This document shows, in pieces, positions 1 to 11,754 of a stretch of 64,000 bases of DNA. The first letter of the stretch is position 1. Each line of letters begins with the position of its first letter. The notes beneath the pieces were generated by a model. It ran no database searches. It was not told the origin of the DNA and worked only from the letters and a program-made list of their open reading frames with translations. The stretch is taken from positions 9,225,501-9,289,500 of the forward strand of contig CM076280.1 in the NCBI GenBank assembly GCA_038380795.1, given 5' to 3'. Source of the DNA: Pyrocephalus nanus. Taxonomy: Eukaryota > Chordata > Aves > Passeriformes > Tyrannidae. The position numbers and the translations under genes are program-made.

Positions 1-889
1 CGAGGAAAAGGAGCTCGCTGGAGGGAAGGCAGAGTTTCAGGCACCTCCTTTGGAGTTTGTGTTACCCTCCTCCATGCCAGCTCCTTAAATTACTGCCCTA
101 ATTAAAACCATGCCTGGGCTGAGCTTACCCAAATCGTGGTGTGAGCATTTCTGCTCCCAGGGAGGCTGTTTGCAGGGACAGAGGTGCTTCCCCAGGCTCT
201 GCCTCCAACAACCCATTCCATGCTCCAGCACACACAGGAATTTTTTGTCCCCCATCCCCTGTGAGGGTTTGTGGAGCTTGGAGCCTTCAGCACACTTGGG
301 GGGCTTCACAACTGGTGCAAGGGCCCCCTGTGAGGCTGAGTAGGTGCAAAATCACACCCTAAGCCAAAGGGCTGTGGGCAGGTGGAAATGCCTCCACAAA
401 GGCATTGGAAATCCACAGAAATGGTGGCTTATCAAGGTCCCGGAAGTGCTCAGAGATCAGGAAGCAGCTGGCAAAGGTTCTGTCTTTGCCATGGATTCAA
501 TAAGGGGTGAGGAGGCAGGAGAGGAGCCTGGTATGAGTTTTAAGGCTGCAAAAAGTCCTACATGACCCTGGACTTTCCCCAGAATGTGGAGGCTGACTGT
601 GTTCAGGACATATGTTGATGCTCAGCACCTTTTGCTCAGCTCAGGACCTTTACAGGCTTCCCAGCCTGGACCATGGGCTGATGGAGAGGCTGGGGCAGCT
701 TCCAAGGGGATTGGGATGGGATGGGATGAGGGAGAGTGGTCCGGAAAGGTCTCTGTGCCTCAACAGCCCTGAAGACTGTGCTGCTCCAAATACAGGCTGC
801 AACTTCCACCACTCCCCTGCTTTGCCTGGCAGCTCCTGCTGCCACGTGGCCTTTTCCACTACAGCACCCTGTAGTCTGTGCCTTGCTTT
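1..889. other. Anonymous sequence
   Basis: No gene, transposon or regulatory signal recognised apart from the GGGAT tract. Short open frames on both strands overlap one another and have no recognisable product. Confidence 0.6.
713..727. repeat. (GGGAT)3 short tandem
   Basis: Three exact GGGAT units with one degenerate unit before. Short and probably incidental. Confidence 0.85.
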
Positions 890-930
890 GCCTCTTGTTC
901 TTTTTCTTTTTTTTTTTTTTTTTTTTTTTC
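890..930. repeat. Polypyrimidine tract with T23
   Basis: Mostly T and C, including 23 T at 907-929. It is followed by 'cctcaggaaac', which resembles a 3' splice site. A purine tract of similar length begins 36 bp downstream. Confidence 0.95.
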
Positions 931-965
931 CTCAGGAAACATCTGGAAGCTGAGTAAGAAACATT

Positions 966-1024
966 AAAAGGGGAGGGGGGGAATAGAAAAAGAAAAGAAA
1001 AGGAAAAAAGTAAAAAGGAGGGGA
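966..1024. repeat. Purine-rich tract
   Basis: About 59 bp of A and G with only two T interruptions, including a G7 run near 976-981. It is complementary in kind to the pyrimidine tract at 890-930. Confidence 0.9.
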
Positions 1025-1156
1025 TCTTGGGAACACCATATGATTTCACTTTCCTAAGACAACTGCAATTATGCCTTTGAGGCTTTACCAGTCACTGTAG
1101 ATTCAAACCATGTTGGATGATGTAAGTGGGAAAATATGAAGGGCCTACTGGATGAT

Positions 1157-1191
1157 AAAAAAAAAAGAAAAAAAAAAGAGAGAGAAAAAGA
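1157..1191. repeat. Pure purine tract
   Basis: Thirty-five uninterrupted purines (A-runs with GAGAGAGA), ending just before 'tcagtttctgg'. Confidence 0.93.
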
Positions 1192-3085
1192 TCAGTTTCT
1201 GGCAGTTTATTTAACATTCTGAGTCAGAAAAAGGGAGTGATCCAGATGGACTTTGGTGGCTGTGGTGGCCCCAGTGATGGTCCCCAGAGTCCCTGTATCC
1301 CAGTCAGGCCTGGGCTGAGCTGCTGGACTGCATGGCTGGGGTTTCTGGAGCTGCCCTGAGCATGGCAGGAGTGATGGGAGATGCTCTTCAGCCTCACAGA
1401 TCTCCCAAACTGAAATTCTGTGCGGTGGCAGAAGAACTCTCCCTATGCTGCCTTCCCTTCTCCCTCCCATCACTGGAAGGATGGGAAAATTCATTCAACT
1501 TGAATAAAACCTCCCCACAGTCCTGCCTTGTCTGACACCTGCCTGTCCTGCCTGGGCACTCCCCCACCTTGGGGCCTGGGGGCTCCTTGCCTGTCCAGCA
1601 ATCCCCTCTCTGGGCCTGAAAAGCCAGAGCAAGCCCATCAGCTCCTGTACAGGAAGGTTTTGCCATGGATTAGCCCTCCTGGGGTTTTCCTGGCATCTCT
1701 CCACCAGCTTACAACCTTCTTTTTGCTTTGCAGTTTAAAACAGCAGAGAGATCCTGGCAGAGCTTCGGCTGTGTGTGGGGAGTTGGTCGTAAATCCGGGG
1801 AGTTCATAAAACCCAGGGATTGGAGGGAGTCCTGGGGTCTCCATCCCCCAAATTCTTGTCCACCCAAACCAGGGACCAGCTCTTTCCTGCTTTGATGTAT
1901 CCCTGAGCTCATGGAGGGAGCAGGTGCTGCAGACTCTGCTCCTTCCCAGGTTCTGAGCATCCCCATGGGGAGCAAACCCAACCACACTGCTCTGTGCAAG
2001 GATCAGCTTGATTTCCCCAGAGCTTAAAGATGCTGCTTCCCCAGCTTCCCCAGACACCATCCTCCAGGGATTTGGTTTTTTACAGCTCCTTGTTTACCGG
2101 GGAAAGATCTATTTGCAGATTAAAAATTCCCTGGATCTGCATGAACCAACAGCCAAAGTGTCTCAGGCGGTGGGAGGCTGTAGGAGGGGACGCCCCTCTG
2201 GATGATGATGGGAAACTTTCCAGGATTTCTTGCAGCAAAGGGAATCTTAAATTAGAGTCAAAAAGTGGGGGGACCATTGCCTGGAGGTGAAGGAAGGAGG
2301 AAAGCTCATCCCATCCCAACCTCTGCATAAGAGGAGGGAGCCAGTGCACCCATAGAGACACCCCAGTACCTGCACTGACCTCAAAGCTCTTCCCATTTTT
2401 CCAAGAGGGGCAACAAGTAAAACAGAGGGATGGGAAGCAGCAGGACTTTTCCAAGGATACCAAATCCTCGATTTTCCTTCTCCTCTGAGCAATCTGGTCC
2501 ACATTTTGTCATTTAACCAGTGAGGCCTGCAGGGCTTTTGCAGAGTTCCTGCACCCTTCTCCAATGATATCACTGGAAATGGAGCATGAATTTCTGCAGA
2601 GCCCAGCTTTTCCCTGGCACTGCCCTCAGGATGAGGCTGTGTCGTGACACAGGGAGCTCCCAGCAAAGCAGGGCAGCCCAAGGTAGCCAGCCTGGCTGGA
2701 GCTGCCTCCCCTAAATCCCAAAGGGTGCTGTGATTGCAGACAACAGCCAGGACTGCATTAAAACTCACTCAGGCCAATGCAAATCTTCCACTCACTCCAG
2801 CAGTTCTGGTGAGGCTTGTTCTGAGGGAATGGGATTTTGCTGCTTTTATGGGTTATCAAAGCCAAAAGCTCATTTCCATGCAGGCTGGAAACACCAAAAC
2901 ACAAATGTTCCTGGAAAGCAAATACATCAGGACTGCAAATATGGACACGTGAATGGCTGAAGTTGGATTCAAAGGCACACACAGAAGCCTCTCGGAGGGA
3001 GGGATGTGAGGAGCATCCTTGGGATGGTGACCCATGGTGCTTTCTGCTCTAGGAGCTATAACACCTACAGAAGGGCAGGATGGGC

Positions 3086-3098
3086 CCAGCAGGTGGCA
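3086..3098 (+). promoter_or_regulatory. CTCF-type motif, full core match
   Basis: 'ccagcaggtggca' fits the vertebrate CTCF core CCASYAGRKGGCR at all 13 positions. Occupancy cannot be judged from sequence alone. Confidence 0.45.
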
Positions 3099-4017
3099 AT
3101 GGTGAAGTTTAACCTGTCCAGACTCACTCTGATGAGCCCTCAGAAGAAGGAGACGAGATCAGATCAGCAGGTCCCAGGATGTGACCTCTCCTTGCAGTAC
3201 AAAGTGGCTCCTGCCCCTGCCTTGTCCTTTCAAGGTGGCTGTGTCAGTGAGCACCCCATTTACACATTCAATCCACACAGCCACTTTACACCCCAGCTGT
3301 CCTGGGCATGTGTGCTTTCCCTCTCCTGACCTTTTCAAGCTGTTAACACTGCCCATGGCTGACGTCCTGAACCCTTTACAAGGTTTTTCGGCAGTGACAG
3401 CAAACAGCATCTCCTGACACGTTTTTGGTGATGCAGGTCAGGCCTTTTGATAACACACCACGAGCAGCCCCTGCACACGATGCTCTCAGAATCCTGAAAG
3501 GCTTTGCTGGCTGTTTGCAAATCCTCAGGGAGAGGCAAGAGTGCAAATGAGAATTCAAGTGTTTACAGCTTACAGCCTCCTCCAGCCCCTCCTTGCAAGG
3601 GATTCTCCTGTCCAAACACCCCCTGTGTCCCAGAAACACAGAGACAGCACTGAAAATAAATTTAAGGACCTGAGTCACACCAGTTTCCATCAGCTGGGTG
3701 TTGAACGGGAGACACCCAAACCCTCTCCCAACACCCACCTTTGCTTTCCCGATTGCCATGTGAAGAAAATATTATTCCTTCACTACTATTCTTTCCACAG
3801 GCTATTACCCTGCGCTATTTCAGCTCCTGTTACAGCTCCAGCCTCACTGTTTGAAGCCAAAACTAGTCCTAAATCATGAATGGATATTAGGCAGGTGAGG
3901 TGAAGGCGAGGGCACTGCACAACGTGCCTGGCTGAGCTCCCTGAGCATGTGGAGGAGCCCTGGCAGGGCTGAGGGATGGAGGTGCTGGTCCCCATCAGCC
4001 ACATCCTACTGCTACCT

Positions 4018-4049
4018 CTGTGCTGCTGCTGCCTCCTCCTCCTCCTCCA
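4018..4049. repeat. (CTG)n/(CTC)n triplet tract
   Basis: About four CTG triplets pass directly into about five CTC triplets: 'tgctgctgctgcctcctcct' and so on. Confidence 0.88.
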
Positions 4050-4529
4050 TTCACTCCCAACAGCATCTCCTCCCCAGATGGTCCCTCAGAGCTCCAGCCC
4101 AAACTCAGCACCCATGGGTGCCTGCTACCTCTGGGCATTTGGCTCAGAAAGTGCTTTGCAGCACTGAATTCCCCTTTGTAACCCAATTAAAATGTTCATT
4201 CATGGACTCCAGCAGTCGGATTACAGCAATTAATTCACTTCCATGTCCCCAGGCACATCTCGCTCACTTGCTCGTGTGAAATCAGGGAGAAGCATTTTGG
4301 TTTGTATCTGAAATCCCCCCCTGCCCCGATTTCAGCTCTCCCTTTGGTGGCTGGGAACTGAGCCTAGACATGAAATAATGAACTAAAATCCTTCCACGCA
4401 CTGACCAAAGAAAACAAGCTGTCAAATAGAAATATTCCCTCGCTTCTTTCCGAGACAGCCCGACTCTCCTTCCCATCTGTAGGTATCGCTCTGTCGGGGA
4501 GGCAGGGCAAGGAACTCAGCAGGAAATTG

Positions 4530-4800
4530 TCAGAGACAGCGTGTGATGCTGTTTGTAGAGCATAAATCAGTCTAGGAAATGAAAATCACTATCCTGCAGG
4601 TTTTTTTTTTTTTCTTTCCAGGTTTGCTCAGCATTTTATACCTCTGCGGGGATGTTACGAAGGAGGGGTTTTTTGGCAGATTAAACCCAAGTCCAACGTT
4701 TGCTGTTAGAGCCTTAATTATGTTCAGTCTTCGTAGTGCTGTTTGCATTAGGCCATAATATCTCCCTCTCCTGAGCTCTGGTGACTCCACTTAAGCATCA
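4530..4800. promoter_or_regulatory. Regulatory-looking AT-rich block
   Basis: A repeat-free stretch of high word complexity, unlike its simple-sequence neighbours. It includes TTAATTA at 4714-4720 and a T13 run at 4601-4613. Low repeat content plus homeodomain-type cores is a common look of conserved vertebrate noncoding elements, but conservation cannot be seen from one sequence. Confidence 0.2.
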
Positions 4801-5329
4801 AAATGATGGTGGAGAGACTGAATCTCTGCAGGTTTTCCAGCTTTTGGCTCAGCCTGGACAATGACAGACTCCAGGATGATTTCAGCACCTCTCCCACGTG
4901 GGTTTCCCACCACGGGAAGCTGAAGCTGTGAGGTGGGGGACAATGCAGGGAAATGGGCAGAGATTTCTGGCTGCTGAAAATTGAATGAGGGTTTTGAAAG
5001 GGCAGATCTGTGCAGAGCTCCCCTGCAGACACCAGAGGTTTCTGACCTCTACATCAGGAGAAGCCCAAGCTCAGGCACATCTGTGCTGCAGAACTTACAG
5101 GCTGATGTGGCCAATACTCACCCTGAAGCCAAGAAACTCTTGCAATTGTCCTGTAGGTGCATCAGGGCTGCAGGTCCCAGAGCTGTAGAGCCCTCAGGAA
5201 ATGCTGGTCTTGGGATGCTTTAGGTTTGCAGGGAGGAGAGTGAATGCAGGCAGGTGGTCTCTGCAGGAGCCCTTGCCTCAGCCTTGCAAGGGTTTAGCCA
5301 TGGCCAGTCAAACAGCCTGGAAATTCTGG

Positions 5330-5470
5330 AATAGGAAGAAATTCTTCCCTGTGAAGGTGGTGAGGCCCTGGCACAGGTTGCCCAGAGAAGCTGTGGCTGC
5401 CCCATCTGTGGAAGTGTTCCAAATCATGTTGGATGGGGCTTGGAGAAACCTAGTCTAATGGAAGGTGGTG
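5330..5470 (+). mobile_element. CR1 LINE 3' fragment
   Basis: Starts at the 'aggaagaaattcttccctg' segment typical of avian CR1 3' regions. It continues through 'ggccctggcacaggttgcc' and 'agagaagctgtggctgcccc' and stops at 'tctaatggaaggtggtg'. The terminal 3' portion with the 8-bp tail repeats is missing. Its last 35 bp are the near-exact reverse complement of 6614-6648. It is a non-autonomous remnant with no coding potential. Confidence 0.92.
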
Positions 5471-6527
5471 TTGCACCAAAAAATTAGTGGAGAGGTCTCC
5501 AGCAGTTCCCATAATCAGAAAGCATCTGGTCCTCAAACAGAAATGTCCCCCAAATTCAAACTTCTGTCCAGTGAAGGGTTATTATGAGGGGTTGCTGGAG
5601 CAGCCTCACAAAGCTGGACCCTGCTGCACCCTGCTGTCATCTGGAATGCATTTGGGATAGCGTGTGGCTCAGCCCTGCATCTTGAGCCCAGCCGGGCTCT
5701 CAGGTCATGGCACAGAACGGCTGCGCCACGTGGTGATGCTGCACGGCCCGGGCTGGTGATGTAATGGTGGGAAGGGCCAGGCAGAGCGTTCCATCAAACC
5801 TGCTGGCTCCTGAAGGGAGTTGTTAACAGGGCAGTGGAAAGTTGAAGTGCGAACTGGAGATAATAGGTAAATAATCTCCTGATTTTTATGTCATATTGAT
5901 GCCCCTCAGGACAGTTACCCTGGTCCTGAGCACAAAGGAGGAGAGGGGGGACAATGGCAGGACAGGCTGAAGTGAGCTCAGGCTGCTCCAAGCATTGCCT
6001 CTGGGACATGGGTGTCCTCCCTGCCTTGTGCCATGTCCCACAGCCCACCTCAGAGCTTGCCTGTGCCTTTTCTGACCTGTATTTGAGGTGGGAACACTTC
6101 CCAAGAGGCCACTTCCCATTTGGTTCTGATTCCTGTCTCCTGCCAAGCTGCTGTTCCTCCTTCACAGCTTGCCATCTGTTTTTCAAGGGAGAGCACAGAG
6201 AGAAGGGCTCTTTTTCCAGCTGCCTTTTCCGTGGAGCAGCAGGGGCAGTGTGAGCTGCTGGGATTAAAATGGGGCTTTCAAACCCCTTGGCCTGTGGACT
6301 TGGCAGAAAACATCCCATCTCCACTTAAAAAGCACTGGGGCACGAGTATGGCCAGGCTGTGCTCCCTCTGCCCTTGAGCTGCAGATGTTGAGCCTCCCTG
6401 TCCCCACAAGGTCTTGTCCTTGCTGTCCTAATGCCCTTTGGTCCTGGGAAACTCCAGCAGTCCCTGTCCCATGATTTTTTCACCTAAACCCTCCTCTCCT
6501 ATCATGGTCATTGGCCAGAGAGATGTG

Positions 6528-6652
6528 GTAGAATCATGGAATCACAGGCTGGTTTGGGCTGGAAGTGATGTTAGAGATCACCATGTTCCAGCCCCCTGCC
6601 ATGGGTGGGGACACCTTGCACTAGACTAGGTTTCTCCAAGCCCCATCCACAT
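6528..6652 (-). mobile_element. CR1 LINE 3' terminus
   Basis: Begins on the plus strand with the tail-derived 'agaatcatggaatcacagg' and continues through 'ctggtttgggctggaag' and 'ccatgggtggggacacctt' to 'ctccaagccccatcc'. This is the reverse complement of a CR1 3' end, including degenerate ATTCTATG-type tail units. It breaks off where the copy at 5330-5470 has its own 3' part. Confidence 0.92.
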
Positions 6653-6999
6653 GTCCTGCTTCATGTCCATTTTGTAGAGCATTTGGAGACAGGCAAGCAG
6701 CTGCTGTGCCATTTCTGTCCCCACCAAGGTCAGGATGGTGAACCACGAGCCCGGGGAGGGCTGAACAGCACCAGTCCCAGCAGGGCCCCACGGCGTTCCA
6801 GGATGGAGAGTAGAGGCAAAGCATCCCATCCCAAAAGAGCTGTGTCAGGCTCACCTGTGAGCCTCCAAAACTCCCCTGCACACCCTTGAGATGCCCACAC
6901 CAACCCCAGTGTCTGCTGAGGGGGATTCTGGAAGGCAGTTGAGCTGACAGGGAATGAATGGAGCTTCTGTTCGGTGGGAAGGGCTTGGATTTCAGCTTG

Positions 7000-7036
7000 G
7001 GGAGGGAGAGTGTGCTGTGGGAGGGAGAGTGTGCTG
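7000..7036. repeat. 19-bp tandem duplication
   Basis: 'gggagggagagtgtgctg' occurs twice with a period of 19 bp (7001 and 7020). Confidence 0.9.
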
Positions 7037-7930
7037 GAGCAGCAGGAGAGGCCCTGGTTTACAAAACAAATAAACCACTGTGGCTTCTAAGCATGAGTAA
7101 TCTGTTACTCCAAAAGGGCCAGGGATAATTTACCACCTGATGTCAAACTCCTCTACGTTTTGAAAGGGAAGTTAACAAATGGAAGCTGAGGGAGAGAGGG
7201 GGAAAGGCTGTTTGCCCAAAGCTGCTTTGTTTTGGAACTCCCTTAACCCAGGCTGTTCAAACCCAATACATTTCTCTGCCTCTGGGGACAGGGGTGAAGG
7301 TGGCCACAGCTTGTGACTGAGACCAGATTGGGGCTGGGGGTGCTGCCATTCCAGCACTGGGCATCCCATTCCATGGGCTAGGGATGCTGCTGTACCCCTC
7401 ATCCTGTCTCCTTTCTCCCACCTCGGAGGCAGAGCTGACAGGAACGCTGATGTGAGGACATAAAGGGTGTATCCCACCTGCATCTGCTTTGGGGTCAAAC
7501 CCTGCAATTCTCAAAAGGAGAAAAAAAAGTGATTATTTTCTTTGGCAGCTCCATCTGACTCCTGACAACAACTGTGGCCACCCCTTCCCTGTTTATGTGA
7601 CATCATTCCATCTCAGTCTGCGGTGGTTAGAGTGGGCCTTTTTGTTTGGACTAACCTAATCTTTCCATTTCCAAAATTGCTGATTTCTATAAACAGTTTT
7701 AAGCCAGAGGCTGAGCTGGATGCTCTGTTTCCTTTGGGGTATGGCACCCACCCAGCTCAGCTACGTGAAAATGCTGTCCCTGGGCAATTCTTGGGCAGCT
7801 CGTGTCTGAGATTCCTGGCGATGGGAGGCAGCAGGACCCTCCTGCCCCGCTGCTCTCGGGGTCCCATTGGAGGTTCTGGGCTGTGCTTCCCTGCCTTCTG
7901 CAGGCTCTGGCAGCAGGATCCAGGAGGAGA

Positions 7931-7943
7931 ACACTAGATGGCA
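7931..7943 (+). promoter_or_regulatory. CTCF-type motif
   Basis: 'acactagatggca' matches the core CCASYAGRKGGCR except at the first and fourth positions. It lies in a moderately CpG-containing stretch (about 7800-8110). Confidence 0.35.
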
Positions 7944-9410
7944 GGTTGAGGCCACGTCTGAGCCTGCCGAGCCCGGAGCAGGGCGGTGTGGCATCGGGGT
8001 GTTCCAGGGGCGGGTGCAGGATCCCTCCGGCTTCATCCAGCTGCACGTTTGCATGAAACTTCTCCAAAACTCTTCCCCTCGGGCCCCTGGGCATCCGCCA
8101 GCTTTGGCAGGAGCTGGCAAGGAGGTTGGCAGCTCTGCGGGCAAGGGATGGCCTGAGCATCGGATTTGCAGAAAGTGAGGATGGAAAGTAGAAAGAGAGA
8201 GAGTGTTTCAGCCCTGCCCTGTGACCCCTGTGCCCCTTCATTTGCCACCCCAGTCACTGCTGAGCTGCTCAGAGTGACCTGGAATGAACCCCCAGGGCAG
8301 AGGGCACAGCACCCCAAAACGCAACCCCTGCCAGGCAGCACCTCACTATCCCCATGAGACCTGTCCTCTCGACAGAGCCTGGGGCAGAGCACAGCACCCT
8401 CTGCAAGGTGCCCCACAAACCGGGACAATCTGGGATTTCTGTCCCAGAAAGGGCGACTTTTGAGGAACAGCTTTTCCTGTCTCCCTTTCTTAAATCTGAA
8501 CAAGCTGGAATCCCAGATTTATTACTATCCAGGGATCCTGCAGGCACATGAGAGATTGATTAGGGACATTCCAGGCTTTTTAAGGACAGGGACAAGAGGT
8601 AAGGCCATCCTCTAGGACAGCATTGGCAGTTACCAGGTTTTTGTGTATCTATAGCATAGTTTGTAGATGCTCAGGAGCTGTGAAAAACCAGGGAGCAAAA
8701 GAAGAGAAGCAAGATCCAGAGGTCTGGGCTTCAGGTCAGTGTATGACAGTAAATATGCCTGTAGCTCTTTGATTTCTGGAGCAAAACATCATTAAAACAA
8801 AGGAGATGGGAGCTGTGGCGTGCTGGTTCTGGGCTCTGATCTGAGTTCAGTGTAAACCCTCCCAGACAGGGGCTGGGTTTTTATCTGCTCTTGGGATTCT
8901 GACTTTTAAGAGAAGCCAGTGGTTGGACACAGCTTTTCCAGGCCAGTTTTGCAGATTGGACTTGTTTCACATCAGCCATGGCTGAACTCCTGAACTCCCA
9001 CACACTTCCCAGAGCTGCAGCCCGGCCCTGGGGCTGGCCCTGACTCCAGGGAAAGCCTCTCCTCCAGAGTCCCTGGGGACAGCAGGGATGTGGCTCCTCA
9101 CAGGCAGCTTTTTCACCCATGAAGCCTCCAACACTCCTGACATTTTTCAGTTCAAAGCAGACGCTTGGACCTGAAAATTTTGGGTGCCAAGAGCTGGAGG
9201 AGGCGACACCCAAATGATCAGCAAAAACAGCAACCCCCTGAGTTTGCACTGGGCACTCAGAGAACAGCTGATTCGCTGACATTCAGGCAATAGTGAGTGA
9301 GAAATCCCCTGGGATCTTGCTCTGAAAAGGGAAATCCACTGGTGTGGCAAAGGTTTCTCTGAGCATTCCTCGGAAGGGGGACTGTGATGAGAGCTGGCAG
9401 CTGAGGGAGG

Positions 9411-9520
9411 GTGGAAGGGACCCTGAAGCTCATCTTGTTCCAGGGACAGCTTCCACCAGCCCAGGTTGCTCCAAGCCCCGTCCAACCTGGCCTTGGACGC
9501 TTCCAGGATGGGGCAACCCC
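9411..9520 (-). mobile_element. CR1 LINE 3' fragment
   Basis: Reverse-strand CR1 words are visible: 'ggaagggaccctgaagctc', 'ccaggttgctccaagcccc' and 'aacctggccttggacgcttc'. Similarity fades after 'gatggggcaacccctgcagg'. It is followed directly by a CpG-richer stretch at about 9530-9690. Confidence 0.85.
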
Positions 9521-10024
9521 TGCAGGCTCTCACCCCCCGCTCTGGGGGCCCTGCAGGTGCTGGGGTGGCCCCGGGTGCCGCTGTGGCTGCCGGGGAGCCT
9601 CCGTGGCCGTGCCTCAGCAGAAGGGAATGTTCTTCCCGAGCAATTTAAAGGCGGCCTGGAACGCTCGGCCCAGAGCTCATGAGTCACCTCCCACCACACA
9701 TGTGGGCTCCGACACGGCCAACATCCCCCAGCGCCAACAGCAACACCACGTAGCTTAGCAATGGGGGAGCAGCCCCACAAGAATAGCCCCCAGGGACTGG
9801 CACTCGGGGCCCTGAGCAGCAAACCCCTATCCACTCGTTGTGTCTGATGAGGATTTTCCAGAAGGCAGCCAGCACGGTCTGGGATCATGGGGAGGGAAGG
9901 CAGAGGGAAACCATTTGTCTGGTGCAGCCTCGAGGTCAGGGCTGTGTCTGCCTGCTGCTCTCACACCTACTCCAGCATTATTTTCCATTCTCCTCATCTA
10001 TCTCCCTCCATGAAAGGTTGTTTC

Positions 10025-10041
10025 TTTTTTTTTTTTTTTTT
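10025..10041. repeat. T17 run
   Basis: Seventeen T after 'tttc', with no adjacent transposon words. Confidence 0.95.
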
Positions 10042-11730
10042 CTGAATCCTTTTCCTGGGGTGTTACTTGCCTGCACAGTCACTGCCACGTGGCCCCCCTC
10101 AGACCTCCCCTGGCCATGTGATGTCCCCAGAGCCCAGCTGATATCAGTCAGAGCTGCTGGACGTGGCCAGACCGTGTCGGGAGCCAGGCCCACAAGCTGC
10201 TGAACAGCAGCTTGAACTTCTCCAAGGATTGTAGCAAATCATGCCTTGACTGCTCACTGCATCTTGTCTGGATGGTGCTCCCACACGTGGTTGGCTTTAA
10301 CCAAGTTCCTCCTTGAAACATTTGAATAGATGAAGATGCTTGAACCCCTCCTTCAGCACAGGATTCTTCTGCCATGGCCAAGGATGGGACAGTTCCTGAC
10401 CTGGGGAAAACAGTTCATTTAAAATATGGAGACTGGCCCAGCTATGGTCACTTATGGTGTCTTTCAGGTTAAAATCCAGTCATAATTTCAAAGGATTTAA
10501 TGTCTCCACCTGCCTGTAATGGGACTATTCTCACAGCTATTGCCATAGGTAAAGACTTAAAGTCAGACAATAATTACTCCCAGAAAGAAACACTGTTTTC
10601 TTGTCATGTTCCATTAAACTGTTCACACCAGCAGCCAAGGAATTACTGGCCTTATTGTCTGGCCTGGAAAATAAATCATATTAGAGAGGAGAGAAGACAC
10701 CAGGGGTGCCAGTGCCCTGGACAATACGGCTGCAGGGCTGTTGGGATGTTTAACATGTTTTATCTCAGTATTGGTTTGGTCCCCAAGGGCTGGAGGGAGA
10801 TTTTGGGGAAGGACCCCGGCCCAGGGGAGGTGGCTGGGCAGGGACACTCCCTCCCTGGTGGCGTTTGCTGAGGTTTATTTTTCATCCTGGTCATTGCCAT
10901 TGGCTCCATCCAGGCCTCACCTGGGGTGGGTGTGCTGTGGGAGCTATTTTTGTGCTGCTCCAGGAGGGCTGGAATCCACACACCTTTCCCTGGTGACAGA
11001 TGTCAGCTGGGGAAGCGAATGTGCTGCAGCCACGTGCTGGCAGCCAGAACCTGAAGTTCATTTGATTAATGAGCATTGTTGTCGTTTCCCCTTGAGCTGG
11101 AGAACCTGGCAGGCTCCAAATGCTTTGGAAGTACATCAAATCCCCCGAGGAAGAGAGGCAGAGTTTCCAGCCCCCCTGCACGGGGAGGATTCGGAGCGGT
11201 TCATCTCCCAGACGCCTGCAGACACCCCCAGGAGTGTGCACAAAGGTGCAGGGCTGGGGGCTCAAATCCTCCTGCCCCAAGGGCTCATATTCATACCTTT
11301 CTGCCTCTCTGGGTCTGGAGGATTAAGAGATTCACTCAGTGGAAAAACTCTCAGCTCCTGAGCTTCCTAAATCCACAAGGGAGGCAGCTCACATGGGGAC
11401 ACCAGGACCTGTGTCTGCCAAAAGGACAGATGGCACAGGGAGACCAGCACAAGCCCAATCCAGACCAGGTCTGCCTTGGCCCTTCTCAGGGTGCCCCAGT
11501 TCCCCAGGACATGGTTTTAGCAGCAGACCTTGGGATAGGAAATGCCAACCTGCTGCCACACACCGGGAAAGCCAAGCCTGGGCTGACTCCGTGTGCATTT
11601 ACCTCATGTCCTGGGAAGTTTCTCTCCGGCCCGCACGTCTCTCTGCACTCCCTTCCAAACGTGTCAGGCAGCCCAGGAAAGCACAAACCAAAGAGGAAAT
11701 AAATCTTCTTTAAATTGCTTCAAGGTTTTA

Positions 11731-11754
11731 CTTTTTTTTTTTCCCCCCTTTTTT
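11731..11754. repeat. Polypyrimidine tract before TAG
   Basis: T- and C-runs (C6 in the middle) followed by 'agtttgtgctg'. It looks like a splice acceptor, but no coding exon follows. Confidence 0.85.

Larger units (their letters stand above)
1192..4529. other. Anonymous sequence
   Basis: Apart from the CTCF-type motif at 3086 and the triplet tract at 4018, I see nothing. An octamer ATGCAAAT at 2777-2784 stands alone. Minus-strand frames up to 173 codons (2247-2768) have no recognisable product. Confidence 0.6.
4801..9410. other. Anonymous sequence between CR1 copies
   Basis: Outside the CR1 inverted pair, the 19-bp duplication and the CTCF-type motif there are no recognisable features. About 7800-8110 is mildly CpG-enriched. 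A 180-codon minus frame there (7699-8241) looks like a stop-poor GC-rich artefact. Confidence 0.55.

Noticed and set aside
636..1049. 137-codon minus frame with long Lys run
   Set aside because: The lysines come from the T23 tract read on the other strand, and the rest has no recognisable sequence.
10697..10711. CTCF-like 'caccaggggtgccag'
   Set aside because: The GGGGG/GGC core is broken by T, so the match is too weak.
10741..11702. Two overlapping plus frames of 206 and 208 codons
   Set aside because: They use different frames of the same DNA, have no recognised domain, and lie in stop-poor GC-moderate sequence.
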